This document shows positions 17,057-23,957 of a DNA stretch of 33,593 nucleotides, piece after piece (within the stretch, counting starts at the first letter, position 1; the number at the start of each line of letters is the position of its first letter). The notes under the pieces are model-generated. The model had not been told where the DNA came from. It was given only the letters and a program-made list of their open reading frames with translations, and did no database searches. The position numbers and the translations under genes were made by a program. Origin of the DNA: Roseateles sp. (GTDB lineage: Bacteria > Pseudomonadota > Gammaproteobacteria > Burkholderiales > Burkholderiaceae_C); NCBI GenBank assembly GCA_015657635.1, contig JACDQM010000047.1, positions 1 through 33,593 of the forward strand, read 5' to 3'.

Positions 17057-17838
17057 TTAGATCTGGCTGAGCTTTTGCAGCATCTGATCCGAGGTCTGCA
17101 CGGCCTTGGAGTTCAGCTCGTAGGCGCGCTGCGTCTGGATCATCTGCACCAGCTCTTCCACCACGTTGACGTTGGAGGTTTCGACAAAGCCCTGCTGCAG
17201 CGCGCCCAGGCCGTTGGCATTGGGGGCGCCGGCGTTGGGCGTGCCGGAGGAGGCAGTTTCGGCAAACAGGTTCTGGCCGCGCGGTCCAGGCCGGCCGGAT
17301 TGACGAAGTTGGCAACCTGGATCTGGCCCACCGTCTGCGGCGTGGCCTGGCCCGGCACGGTGACGCTGACCGTGCCATCCTGGCCGACGGTCAGGCTCTG
17401 CGCATTGGCCGGCACGGTGATGCCGGGCAGCAGGGTGTAGCCGTTGTTGGTGACGATCTGACCGTTGGCGTCCAGCTGGAAGCTACCGTCGCGGGTATAG
17501 GCGGTGGTGCCATCGGGCATCTGGATCTGGAAGAAGCCGCTGCCCTTGATCGCCAGATCGAGGTTGTTGGTGGTCTGCTGCAGATTGCCCTGGCTGAACA
17601 CCCGCGAGGTGGCGACCGGGCGCACGCCCAGGCCGACCTGCAGGCCGGTGGGCAGCACGGTCTGCTCGGTGGTGTTGGCGCCGGTCTGGCGCAGGTTCTG
17701 GTAGATCAGGTCCTCAAATACCGCGTGCGAACGCTTGAAGCCATTGGTGGCGACGTTGGCGAGGTTGTGCGAGATGGTGTCCAGCTGGGTCTGCTGGGCC
17801 TCCATGCCGGTCTTGGCAATCCAGAGTGAGCGGATCAT
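17057..17838 (-). CDS. flgG: Flagellar distal rod protein FlgG, apparent one-base frameshift near 17283
   Basis: The first frame starts [20 protein letters not shown] with [13 protein letters not shown], the rod-protein signature, and reads normally to [11 protein letters not shown]. It then becomes Arg/Pro/Trp-rich nonsense. The neighbouring frame resumes [10 protein letters not shown] and gives the full conserved end ([20 protein letters not shown], then [16 protein letters not shown]) to the TAA at 17057-17059. One G/C missing at about 17283-17285 explains the break; the repaired product is about 260 residues, the family norm. FlgG builds the distal rod. As read, the product lacks its C-terminal helix and would not assemble. 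The gaps to flgF and flgH are 12 bp each. AAAGGAA precedes the ATG. Confidence 0.94.
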
Positions 17839-17850
17839 GGCGGCGTTCCT

Positions 17851-18576
17851 TTAAGTGGTGCCCAGCAGCTTGGCCGACTGCTGGCCTTGAGTCTGGGCGA
17901 TTTGCAGCAGCTTCATCTGGTGCTCGAACTGGCGCGCGGTAGCGATCATGCTGACCATGGTCTCGACGGCGCTGACGTTGGAGCTTTCCAGCGCGCCGTC
18001 CTGCAGCTTGGCGGTCGCGTCGGCCGGCAGGTCACCATCGGCGGCGCGGAACAGGCCGTCGGTGCCGCGCGTCAGCGGCACTTCCGGCGTGACCAGCTTC
18101 AAGCGGCCAATGGCGGTCGGTCGGCCGGTCGGCCCTTTGGCGGTGACGGTGCCATCGCTGCCGATCTGCAGTTCCGAGTTCGGCGGCGCATTGATCGGAC
18201 CGCCATCGCCCAGGGCCAGCAGGCCGTTGCGCAGTGACAGCAGACCTTCGGCGTTCACCTCCAGGCCGCCAGCCCTTGTGTAGGCCTCGGTGCCGTCCAG
18301 CCCCTGCACGGCCAGCCAGGCATTGCCCTGCATCGCCACATCGAGATTGCGTCCGGTCGGCTGGATGGGGCCGGGATTCGGGTTGTAGCCGACCGTGGTT
18401 TCGAGCGAATAGGCGCGCGTGCTGGCGCCATCGCCGCGCACCGGCACGGCGCGAAAGGCCTGCAGTTCGGCGCGAAAGCCATTGGTCGAGACGTTGGCCA
18501 GGTTGTTGGCCAGCACGTCCTGGCGTTGCATGGCGGCTTTGGCGCCGGCCATCGACAGGTAGATCATGCGGTCCAT
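17851..18576 (-). CDS. flgF: Flagellar proximal rod protein FlgF
   Basis: 241 residues starting MDRMIYLSMAGAKAAMQRQD, then LANNLANVSTNGFRAELQAF, the axial-protein N-terminal motif. The end (GALESSNVSAVETMVSMIAT and the helix to LLGTT) is the usual D0 helix. FlgF is one of the proximal rod proteins exported by the flagellar type III apparatus. GGAGG lies before the ATG. It is 35 bp from flgE and 12 bp from flgG. The length is typical and the frame is intact. Confidence 0.97.
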   Translation of the reverse strand: MDRMIYLSMAGAKAAMQRQDVLANNLANVSTNGFRAELQAFRAVPVRGDGASTRAYSLETTVGYNPNPGPIQPTGRNLDVAMQGNAWLAVQGLDGTEAYTRAGGLEVNAEGLLSLRNGLLALGDGGPINAPPNSELQIGSDGTVTAKGPTGRPTAIGRLKLVTPEVPLTRGTDGLFRAADGDLPADATAKLQDGALESSNVSAVETMVSMIATARQFEHQMKLLQIAQTQGQQSAKLLGTT

Positions 18577-18611
18577 GCTGGCCTCCGGTCAGTTCAGTGC
18601 AGGCGGCCGCA

Positions 18612-19988
18612 TCAACGCAGGTTGACCAGCGTCTGCAGCACGTCGTTCAGGGTCTTGATCGACTGCGCATTGGCCTGGTAGACCCGCTGTGCAGTCACCA
18701 TATTCACCAACTCGGCGGTCAGGTCGACGTTGGACTCCTCCAGCGAGCCGGGCGACAGCACGCCCAGGTTGCCGTCGCCAGGCACGCCCACCACCGGCTC
18801 GCCCGAGGCGTTGGAGCGGCCCCAGGCGTTGCCGCCCATGGGTTGCAGGCCCATGTTGTTGCGGAAGGAGGCCAGCTCCAGCTGTCCGGCAGCCTTGGAC
18901 TGCCCGTTGGAATACCGGGCGGTGACGACGCCGTCCTTCTCGATCTGGATGCCCGTCAGCTGCCCTGGGGCGTAGCCGTTCTGGCTCAGATCGGTCACGG
19001 CGAAGCTCGAGCCGTTTTCGGTGGCGCTGGTGATGTCCAGGCGGATGGCGCGGTTGTCGGGGTTGTTGGGGTCTGCAGTCGCCGCGTCGAAGGGAATGCT
19101 CAGCGTGCTGGCGCCACCGGCATTCACGCCTGCGGGGATGTAGAGGTCCAGCGCCACCAGGGGCTGCAGTGGCGAACCGCCTTGCCTGGGGAAGATGATC
19201 TGTGTGTACGGAATCACCGGCGCCTTCGGGTCCGTCGGTGTGATGGTGCTGCCGTCGGCGGCCTGATCCACGGGCTTGTCATTGGACGTGACGTAGACGT
19301 TCCAGACCGTGCCGCCGCTGCCTGCGGGATCGGGCGTCTTGGTCCGCTGGAAATACATGGTGATCGCGACCGGCTGGCCCTTCTTGTCGTAGACGGTCAG
19401 CGAGGTCGCGTTGTTGTAGGTGCTGGGGTCCGTCAGCGACATGCCGGTGATTTCGTTGCCACCGGCGTCGATGGGCGCAGTCGGGCTGGAACGGGAGTCC
19501 AGGTTGAACTCCATGTTGATGTCGTTCGTGACCTGCGGGCTGATGCCCTTGGTGGGCAGCTGAAGCGGCTGAGCCAGTCCAGGGCTGATCTTTCCGGTGC
19601 CGTCGGCGGGGTAGCCGAGCAGCTTGAGCTGGTCGTTGTTGACGATGAAGCCGTCCTTGTCGACCTTGAACTGTCCGTTGCGGCTGTAGACCGTCGGGCT
19701 CTTGCCGTCACTGAGCTGGAAGAAGCCGGCGCCATTGATCGCCAGGTCCATCGGGTTTTCGGTGATGGTGATATTGCCCTGGGTGAACTGCTGAGCCACG
19801 GTGGACAGCTTGGTGCCAATACCGATCGAGCTGCTGCCGGCGCCGCTCAGCGAGGCGGCGTACAGATCAGAGAACTCGGCTCGCGACGATTTGCTGCCGA
19901 AGGTGTTGGCGTTGGCGATGTTGTTGCCGATGATTTCCAGGTTCTTGCTGGAGGCGTTCAGACCGGAGAGACCTTGTTGGAAGCTCAT
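18612..19988 (-). CDS. flgE: Flagellar hook protein FlgE
   Basis: 458 residues starting MSFQQGLSGLNASSKNLEII, followed by GNNIANANTFGSKSSRAEF. The C-terminus (SLEESNVDLTAELVNMVTAQ, RVYQANAQSIKTLNDVLQT) is the hook-family helix. The central part is rich in Gly, Asn, Thr and Ser, typical of surface-exposed hook domains. FlgE polymerises to form the hook, the universal joint outside the cell. AAGGA precedes the start. It follows flgD by 57 bp, the longest gap inside the operon; I see no gene or clear site in that gap. The frame is intact. Confidence 0.97.
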   Translation of the reverse strand: MSFQQGLSGLNASSKNLEIIGNNIANANTFGSKSSRAEFSDLYAASLSGAGSSSIGIGTKLSTVAQQFTQGNITITENPMDLAINGAGFFQLSDGKSPTVYSRNGQFKVDKDGFIVNNDQLKLLGYPADGTGKISPGLAQPLQLPTKGISPQVTNDINMEFNLDSRSSPTAPIDAGGNEITGMSLTDPSTYNNATSLTVYDKKGQPVAITMYFQRTKTPDPAGSGGTVWNVYVTSNDKPVDQAADGSTITPTDPKAPVIPYTQIIFPRQGGSPLQPLVALDLYIPAGVNAGGASTLSIPFDAATADPNNPDNRAIRLDITSATENGSSFAVTDLSQNGYAPGQLTGIQIEKDGVVTARYSNGQSKAAGQLELASFRNNMGLQPMGGNAWGRSNASGEPVVGVPGDGNLGVLSPGSLEESNVDLTAELVNMVTAQRVYQANAQSIKTLNDVLQTLVNLR

Positions 19989-20045
19989 GGTGGTTCCTTG
20001 TGTGGGGCGAGCAGGGCGAGCGAGTGCGGGCTGGCGAAGTTCTGA

Positions 20046-20705
20046 TCAATCGATGGCTTTGATGGCGCTGTAGTCCACCTGGCCGAGGTTCTCGAGTTGC
20101 ACTTGCAGCTTGCCGGTGCTGCTGGTGCTGACGGCAGCCACCTTGTCGGTGGAGTAGAGCGTGTTGCTCACCGCGGCCGTCCCGCTGGTGGCGGTGATGC
20201 GGAAGTTCACCTGGGTGTAGCCCTTGCTCTTCTCGGCCGACCAGTCGAACTGGTGCAGGCCGGCGCTCTGGGCGCCAAGCTCCACCGTGTCGAGCACGGC
20301 GCCGGCCGGGCTGAGGACCTCGAGCTTGACCTTGTCGGCCGGGCCGCTGAGCTCGAAGGCACCCTGGCCACGGTTCTCGGCAATGATCATCTTGTTGCCT
20401 TCGACGCTGACGTCGCGGCCGACCAGGGCCACGCCCTGCAGCGTCTGCATCTGGCCGAACTGGCTGGACAAGGACTGGATCGACTTGTCCAGCGTGGCAA
20501 TGCCCGAGACGGTCTGGATCTGCGCCATCTGACTGGTCACCTGGGCGTTGTCCATCGGGTTCATCGGATCCTGGTTCTGCATCTGCGCGACCAGCAGCTT
20601 GAGGAAGCGGTCCTGGGTGTCGGCGGCGTTCTTCGTGGCCAAGCCGCCGCCGCCCAGGCCGGTGTCGCTCACGCTGCTGGGCTTGTTGAGTACGCTGTAG
20701 TCCAT
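20046..20705 (-). CDS. flgD: Flagellar hook-capping protein FlgD
   Basis: 219 residues. The N-terminal export/capping region holds the family signature QDRFLKLLVAQMQNQDPMNP at about residues 31-50. The later part (residues 90-200) is beta-rich and corresponds to the FlgD tudor-like and Ig-like domains. FlgD is the scaffold cap under which FlgE subunits polymerise, and it is shed once the hook is complete. GAAGGAA precedes the ATG. The gap to flgC is 28 bp. The length is usual and the frame is intact. Confidence 0.96.
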   Translation of the reverse strand: MDYSVLNKPSSVSDTGLGGGGLATKNAADTQDRFLKLLVAQMQNQDPMNPMDNAQVTSQMAQIQTVSGIATLDKSIQSLSSQFGQMQTLQGVALVGRDVSVEGNKMIIAENRGQGAFELSGPADKVKLEVLSPAGAVLDTVELGAQSAGLHQFDWSAEKSKGYTQVNFRITATSGTAAVSNTLYSTDKVAAVSTSSTGKLQVQLENLGQVDYSAIKAID

Positions 20706-20733
20706 GGCGTTTCCTTCGCGTTCGGGTCAGGGC

Positions 20734-21150
20734 TCAGGACTGGCCGAGCTGCAAGGTCTTGAGCAGCAGGCTCTTGGCCGTGCTCATGACTTCGATGTTG
20801 TTCTGGTAGGAGCGCGAGGCCGAGATCATGTTGACCATCTCCTCGACGCTGTTGACGTTGCTGTAGGTCACATAGCCCTCTGCGTCGGCCTGCGGATGCT
20901 TGGGGTCGTGCACGCGCCGGCCCTGGCTCTGGTCCTCGGTGACCTGCGACACCTTCACGCCTGCCGAGCCCAGGTCGTTGCCGGCGCCCATCAGCTGGGT
21001 CTGGAACACCACCTGGCGCGCTTTGTAGGCCTGGCCATCGGGGCCGGCCACGGTATCGGCGTTGGCCAGGTTGCTGGCCACGACGTTGAGGCGCTGGCTT
21101 TGCGCGCTGACCGCGCTGCCCGACACATTGAAGATCTGGAACATCGACAT
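20734..21150 (-). CDS. flgC: Flagellar proximal rod protein FlgC
   Basis: 138 residues starting MSMFQIFNVSGSAVSAQSQR, then NVVASNLANADTVAGPDGQAY, the rod-family motif. The end (YSNVNSVEEMVNMISASRSY, then QNNIEVMSTAKSLLLKTLQL) is the conserved C-terminal helix. FlgC is a proximal rod subunit. CAGGAG lies before the ATG. It sits 23 bp after the frame-corrected flgB stop. The length is typical and the frame is intact. Confidence 0.97.
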   Translation of the reverse strand: MSMFQIFNVSGSAVSAQSQRLNVVASNLANADTVAGPDGQAYKARQVVFQTQLMGAGNDLGSAGVKVSQVTEDQSQGRRVHDPKHPQADAEGYVTYSNVNSVEEMVNMISASRSYQNNIEVMSTAKSLLLKTLQLGQS

Positions 21151-21173
21151 GGCGTTCTCCTGTCAGTCCGGGC

Positions 21174-21586
21174 TCAGGCCGCGGTGTGCGACTTCATCGC
21201 ATCCAGCGTGGTGCGCACGCTGCCGTTGATGAAGCGCAGCGTGGTCTCGTACTTCACGGCGTTGTCAGCGAAGCTGGCGCGCTCGCGGTCCATGTCCACG
21301 GTGTTGCTGTCCAGGCTGGTTGGGAGGGCGCCCCATAGAGCTTCTGCGGATCGCTGCGCGCGCCGGCCAGTGGCGCCATGTGGCCGCCCTGGGTGGTGTT
21401 CATCGCGCCCGCGGTCGGGATCTGCCCGGAGGCTTCGCGCAAGGCCCGCGCAAAGTCGAAATCACGCGACTGATAGCCGGGCGTGTCGGCATTGGCGATA
21501 TTGCTGGCAAGCAGGCGCTGGCGTTCCGAGCGCAGCTTGAGCGCCTCGGTCTGGAAGTTCAGCGTATCGGTCAGTCGGTTGATCAT
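21174..21586 (-). CDS. flgB: Flagellar proximal rod protein FlgB, apparent one-base frameshift near 21318
   Basis: The start [20 protein letters not shown] at ATG 21586 is chosen over an upstream ATG because AAAGG precedes it and family homology begins there. [20 protein letters not shown] is the rod motif. The frame reads well to LYGAPSQP, then shifts; the correct continuation [20 protein letters not shown] and [20 protein letters not shown] is in the neighbouring frame, ending at TGA 21174-21176. Restoring one C in CCAACC(C)AGC (plus 21318-21321) joins them into a protein of about 137 residues, the normal size. FlgB is a proximal rod subunit and the first gene of the flgB-flgL operon. As read, the C-terminal helix is lost. 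Confidence 0.94.
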
Positions 21587-21748
21587 GGTCGGGCCTTTCG
21601 CGCTTTGGCTGGGCCTGTCAGGGCGCCTTGACGGCTGTATGGAGGGCATTGTGTTGTCGGCCCTCCGAAATCTTTAGCGGGAATAGAGCGGCCTTTGCTG
21701 CGCATTTCGGCGCTAAAGCCCGAGGGGCTGCGGCCTACAGTCCACCCC
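21587..21748. promoter_or_regulatory. Divergent flgB-flgA control region with an 8-bp inverted repeat
   Basis: 162 bp separate the divergent starts. CTTTAGCG (21672-21679) and CGCTAAAG (21711-21718) form a perfect inverted repeat 31 bp apart, so each strand carries a TAAAG box pointing at its own gene. Toward flgA, TAAA is followed after 15 bp by GCCTACAG (21733-21740), a 5/8 match to the sigma-28 -10. Toward flgB, GCCGACAA (21661-21654) is a 7/8 match, but its spacing from TAAAG is short. No sigma-54 site or well-spaced FlhDC box was found. TACAGT (21736-21741) lies 7 nt before the flgA ATG. Confidence 0.4.
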
Positions 21749-22489
21749 ATGCTTCAAAACGCCCCTCATCCCACTGCCGTCCGCTGGACACGCGCGCTTT
21801 GCGTCGCGCTGCTGGCTGGGCTGGCCTGTGGCGTGGGGCTGGCGCAAAGCGCGAACGTGCTGTCGCCTGAGCTGCTGAATCATGTGCAAGCCCTGGCCCA
21901 GAGCGGTGCGCGGGCCGGCGCTCCTGCCCAGGCCCGGGTGGAAGTCCAGCTCGGCCAGCTGGATCCGCGCCTGCGCCTGGCGCCCTGCAGCCAGGTCCAA
22001 CCCTATCTGCCGGCCGGGCAGCGCATGTGGGGCCGCAGCCGCATCGGTTTGCGCTGTGCCGATGGATCGGCGCGCTGGAATGTCACACTGCCGGTGCTGG
22101 TGCAGGTCTACACCAAGGCGCTGGTGGCGACGCAGCCCTTGCCTGCCGGTGTGGAACTGACTCAAGAGCATCTGCGCCTGGCCGAAATTGATATGACAGC
22201 CGACGCTGGCAGCATCTTTACGCAGTTCGCCGCGCTGGACGGACGCGCCCTGCAGCGGCCTCTGGCAGCTGGCGAGGCGGTGCGCAGCACCGATCTGCGC
22301 CAGCGCCGCTGGTTTGCCGCTGGCGAACGGGTGCAGGTGCTGGCGGCGGGTGCTGGCTATGCGATTGCCAGCGAAGGCCAGGCCCTGGAGGCCGGCTTTG
22401 AAGGCAAGGATGTGCGTGTGCGTTTTGAGAACGGCCGAACCGTGACGGGACGTGCCGTGGGTGATCGACGAGTGGAGGTGCTGCTATGA
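21749..22489 (+). CDS. flgA: Flagellar P-ring assembly chaperone FlgA
   Basis: 246 residues from ATG 21749 (MLQNAPHPTAVRWTRALCVA). The N-terminal signal peptide has hydrophobic core ALCVALLAGLACGVGLAQS, sending it to the periplasm. The mature part has the SAF-like fold: QPYLPAGQRMWGRSRIGLRC, LVATQPLPAGVELTQEHLRL and the C-terminal ERVQVLAAGAGYAIASEGQ. FlgA assists FlgI folding and P-ring formation. A frame extension to TTG 21695 is possible, but it would put 18 charged residues before the signal peptide. No ribosome-binding site precedes the ATG, and a -10-like TACAGT lies 7 nt upstream. It is divergent from flgB. Confidence 0.95.
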   Translation: MLQNAPHPTAVRWTRALCVALLAGLACGVGLAQSANVLSPELLNHVQALAQSGARAGAPAQARVEVQLGQLDPRLRLAPCSQVQPYLPAGQRMWGRSRIGLRCADGSARWNVTLPVLVQVYTKALVATQPLPAGVELTQEHLRLAEIDMTADAGSIFTQFAALDGRALQRPLAAGEAVRSTDLRQRRWFAAGERVQVLAAGAGYAIASEGQALEAGFEGKDVRVRFENGRTVTGRAVGDRRVEVLL

Positions 22490-22553
22490 CCAGTCAGCGC
22501 AGCCGGGGCCAGACCCGGCACGGTATCCCCTTGGCCGCGGGGGTGGAATTCCC

Positions 22554-22580
22554 TCAAGTCTCGCCGGGATGGGTCGATAC
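22554..22580 (+). promoter_or_regulatory. Sigma-28 (FliA) promoter of flgM
   Basis: TCAAGTCT (22554-22561), 11 bp, then GTCGATAC (22573-22580). Compared with the enterobacterial consensus TAAAGTTT-N11-GCCGATAA this is 6/8 and 6/8 with exact spacing. Transcription would start near 22587, about 44 nt before flgM, inside the flgA-flgM gap. Confidence 0.72.
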
Positions 22581-22630
22581 ACCGGAGACCTGGACAGGTT
22601 TGGGCCTGACTCAGACCTATGGAGATCAAC

Positions 22631-22957
22631 ATGAAAATCGGTAACAGCCCTGAAGCGAAAGCCTCGCTGCCCGTTGCGACGGAGCGATCCGGCGCGGCGG
22701 AAGCCGGCCGCCCTCAAGGTGCGACGGCATCGGCCGGCGCCAAGAAGGCACCCGAGGCCAGCGCCCAGATCGAGCTTTCGAGCAACGCCAGCAAGCTGCT
22801 GTCGAGTGTGTCTGAGGAAGGCTCTTTCGACGCAGAGAAGGTGCAGCGCATCGCCCAGGCGATCAGTGATGGCAAGTTCAAGATCAATGCCGATGCGATC
22901 GCCGACAAGCTGATTGCCAATGCGCAGGAAATGCTGGGCCGCACGTCGCCGCATTGA
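22631..22957 (+). CDS. flgM: Anti-sigma-28 factor FlgM
   Basis: 108 residues starting MKIGNSPEAKASLPVA. ATG 22631 is preferred over the in-frame ATG 22619 because the ribosome-binding site GGAGA overlaps the latter and lies 5 nt before the former. The N-terminal half is Ala/Gly/Glu-rich and likely disordered. The C-terminal half (AEKVQRIAQAISDGKFKINA then DAIADKLIANAQEML) is the sigma-28-binding helical region. FlgM holds FliA inactive until the hook is complete and is then exported through the flagellum. The sigma-28 promoter upstream makes it part of the regulon it inhibits, as known in enterics. Confidence 0.95.
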   Translation: MKIGNSPEAKASLPVATERSGAAEAGRPQGATASAGAKKAPEASAQIELSSNASKLLSSVSEEGSFDAEKVQRIAQAISDGKFKINADAIADKLIANAQEMLGRTSPH

Positions 22958-23039
22958 AAACGCGTGATGCCGGCAGCCCAGCCGGCCCCTGCAGTTTCTT
23001 GCGCCGATCCACCTTCTACGCCTCGCGGCGGGTACCGCT

Positions 23040-23453
23040 ATGCATGCTTTGCCCCCAACTGATACGAATCTGACGCCCGAGCCGGCCATCAGCCAGTCGC
23101 TCGAACAGCCCTTGCTGGCTGTCGAGAGCTGCCTGAACCAGCTCGGCGAAGCGCTGCTGCGCCGGGATACCCAGGCCATCGAGATGCATGCGAGTGCGCT
23201 GCACAAGTCGCTGGCCGAGGCGATTGCCGCCTTCAGCGAAGCTGCTCGGGCTGGCAGTGTGCCGCCCAATCTGCGCCATCGCCTGGTGATGGCAGGCGGC
23301 CGAGTGGCGGCTCAGCGCGAGTCACTGGCGCGCGCCACCGCCGCGCTGGACCGAGCCATCGACGTGCTGATGCCGGGAGAGAACACCGGCCTGTATTCTT
23401 CGCACGGCAAGGCCGAGCGGAGTTCGCTGGGCGGGGGCTCGTACCAGGCCTGA
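23040..23453 (+). CDS. flgN: Flagellar export chaperone FlgN
   Basis: 137 residues starting MHALPPTDTNLTPEP at ATG 23040. The protein is almost entirely helical, as in FlgN (for example LLAVESCLNQLGEALLRRD and LARATAALDRAIDVLMPG). The flexible tail YSSHGKAERSSLGGGSYQA resembles the disordered tail of betaproteobacterial FlgN. FlgN binds unassembled FlgK and FlgL and escorts them to the export gate; both clients are encoded in this window. The 82-bp gap from flgM holds a GCCGGC...GCCGGC hairpin. The start has only a weak GGCGGG ribosome-binding match. A strong terminator follows 20 bp after the stop. Confidence 0.9.
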   Translation: MHALPPTDTNLTPEPAISQSLEQPLLAVESCLNQLGEALLRRDTQAIEMHASALHKSLAEAIAAFSEAARAGSVPPNLRHRLVMAGGRVAAQRESLARATAALDRAIDVLMPGENTGLYSSHGKAERSSLGGGSYQA

Positions 23454-23473
23454 GCGCCTGCTCAGGTCCGCTG

Positions 23474-23497
23474 AGAAGCCACCTTCGGGTGGCTTCT
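23474..23497 (+). terminator. Rho-independent terminator after flgN
   Basis: A perfect 10-bp stem (AGAAGCCACC / GGTGGCTTCT) with a stable TTCG loop. The T-tract is short. It ends 5 bp before the stop of the convergent DUF1841 gene and may serve both. Confidence 0.85.
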
Positions 23498-23501
23498 TGC
23501 A

Positions 23502-23933
23502 TTAGCGCGTGGCTTTTCTCCTCACGCAGTCCAGATAGGCGTGGCCATCAGGTGGCAGGCCGCTGCGCTGCGAAGCCCAGATCATCTCGCCCAGGCATTC
23601 CATCGCCGCATGGTGCGCCTCGTGCAGCGACTGCCGGCGCGCCGCCAGCAGTTCGATGGCCTGGCGCACGCCGGTCGGCTGATCGATGGACTGCTGCTCG
23701 GCCAGCGTCAGGTGCATGGACAGATGCAGGAAGGGATTGGTGCGTCCTTCTTCCACCGTGTAGACCGCGGCCAGCGCCGCTTCTTCGTCAGCCAGCTCGG
23801 CGTGGTACTCAGGGTGCTCGTCGATCCATTGGGCGGCAATCGCCTCCATCGGGATCAGCGGCATGCCGGCGCGCAGCTTGCGGTAGGTGGCGCAGAAGAA
23901 ACGCCGGACTTCGAGTTGGGACGGGGCGAACAT
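23502..23933 (-). CDS. DUF1841 family protein
   Basis: 143 residues starting MFAPSQLEVRRFFCATYRKL. The order of blocks (an N-terminal helix with RRFFCATYRK, IAAQWIDEHPEYHAEL, GRTNPFLHLSMHLTLAEQQS, and HEAHHAAMECLGEMIWASQR) matches DUF1841, a small betaproteobacterial/gammaproteobacterial family of unknown function. Several His residues (HLSMH, HEAHH) suggest a metal site; this is inference. No signal peptide. It lies 24 bp after the KefC-like gene on the same strand, so it is probably the last gene of that operon. It converges on flgN with a terminator between. Confidence 0.85.
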   Translation of the reverse strand: MFAPSQLEVRRFFCATYRKLRAGMPLIPMEAIAAQWIDEHPEYHAELADEEAALAAVYTVEEGRTNPFLHLSMHLTLAEQQSIDQPTGVRQAIELLAARRQSLHEAHHAAMECLGEMIWASQRSGLPPDGHAYLDCVRRKATR

Positions 23934-23957
23934 GCGGCGATTGTCGCCGCGCGCGGC

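Noticed and set aside
18234-20045. Open plus-strand frame of about 603 codons opposite flgF and flgE
   Set aside because: No recognisable family; spans two real genes and their gap on the other strand.
21654-21676. Canonical sigma-28 promoter for flgB (GCCGACAA with TAAAG)
   Set aside because: The -10 is good, but the -35 to -10 spacing is about four to five bases too short.
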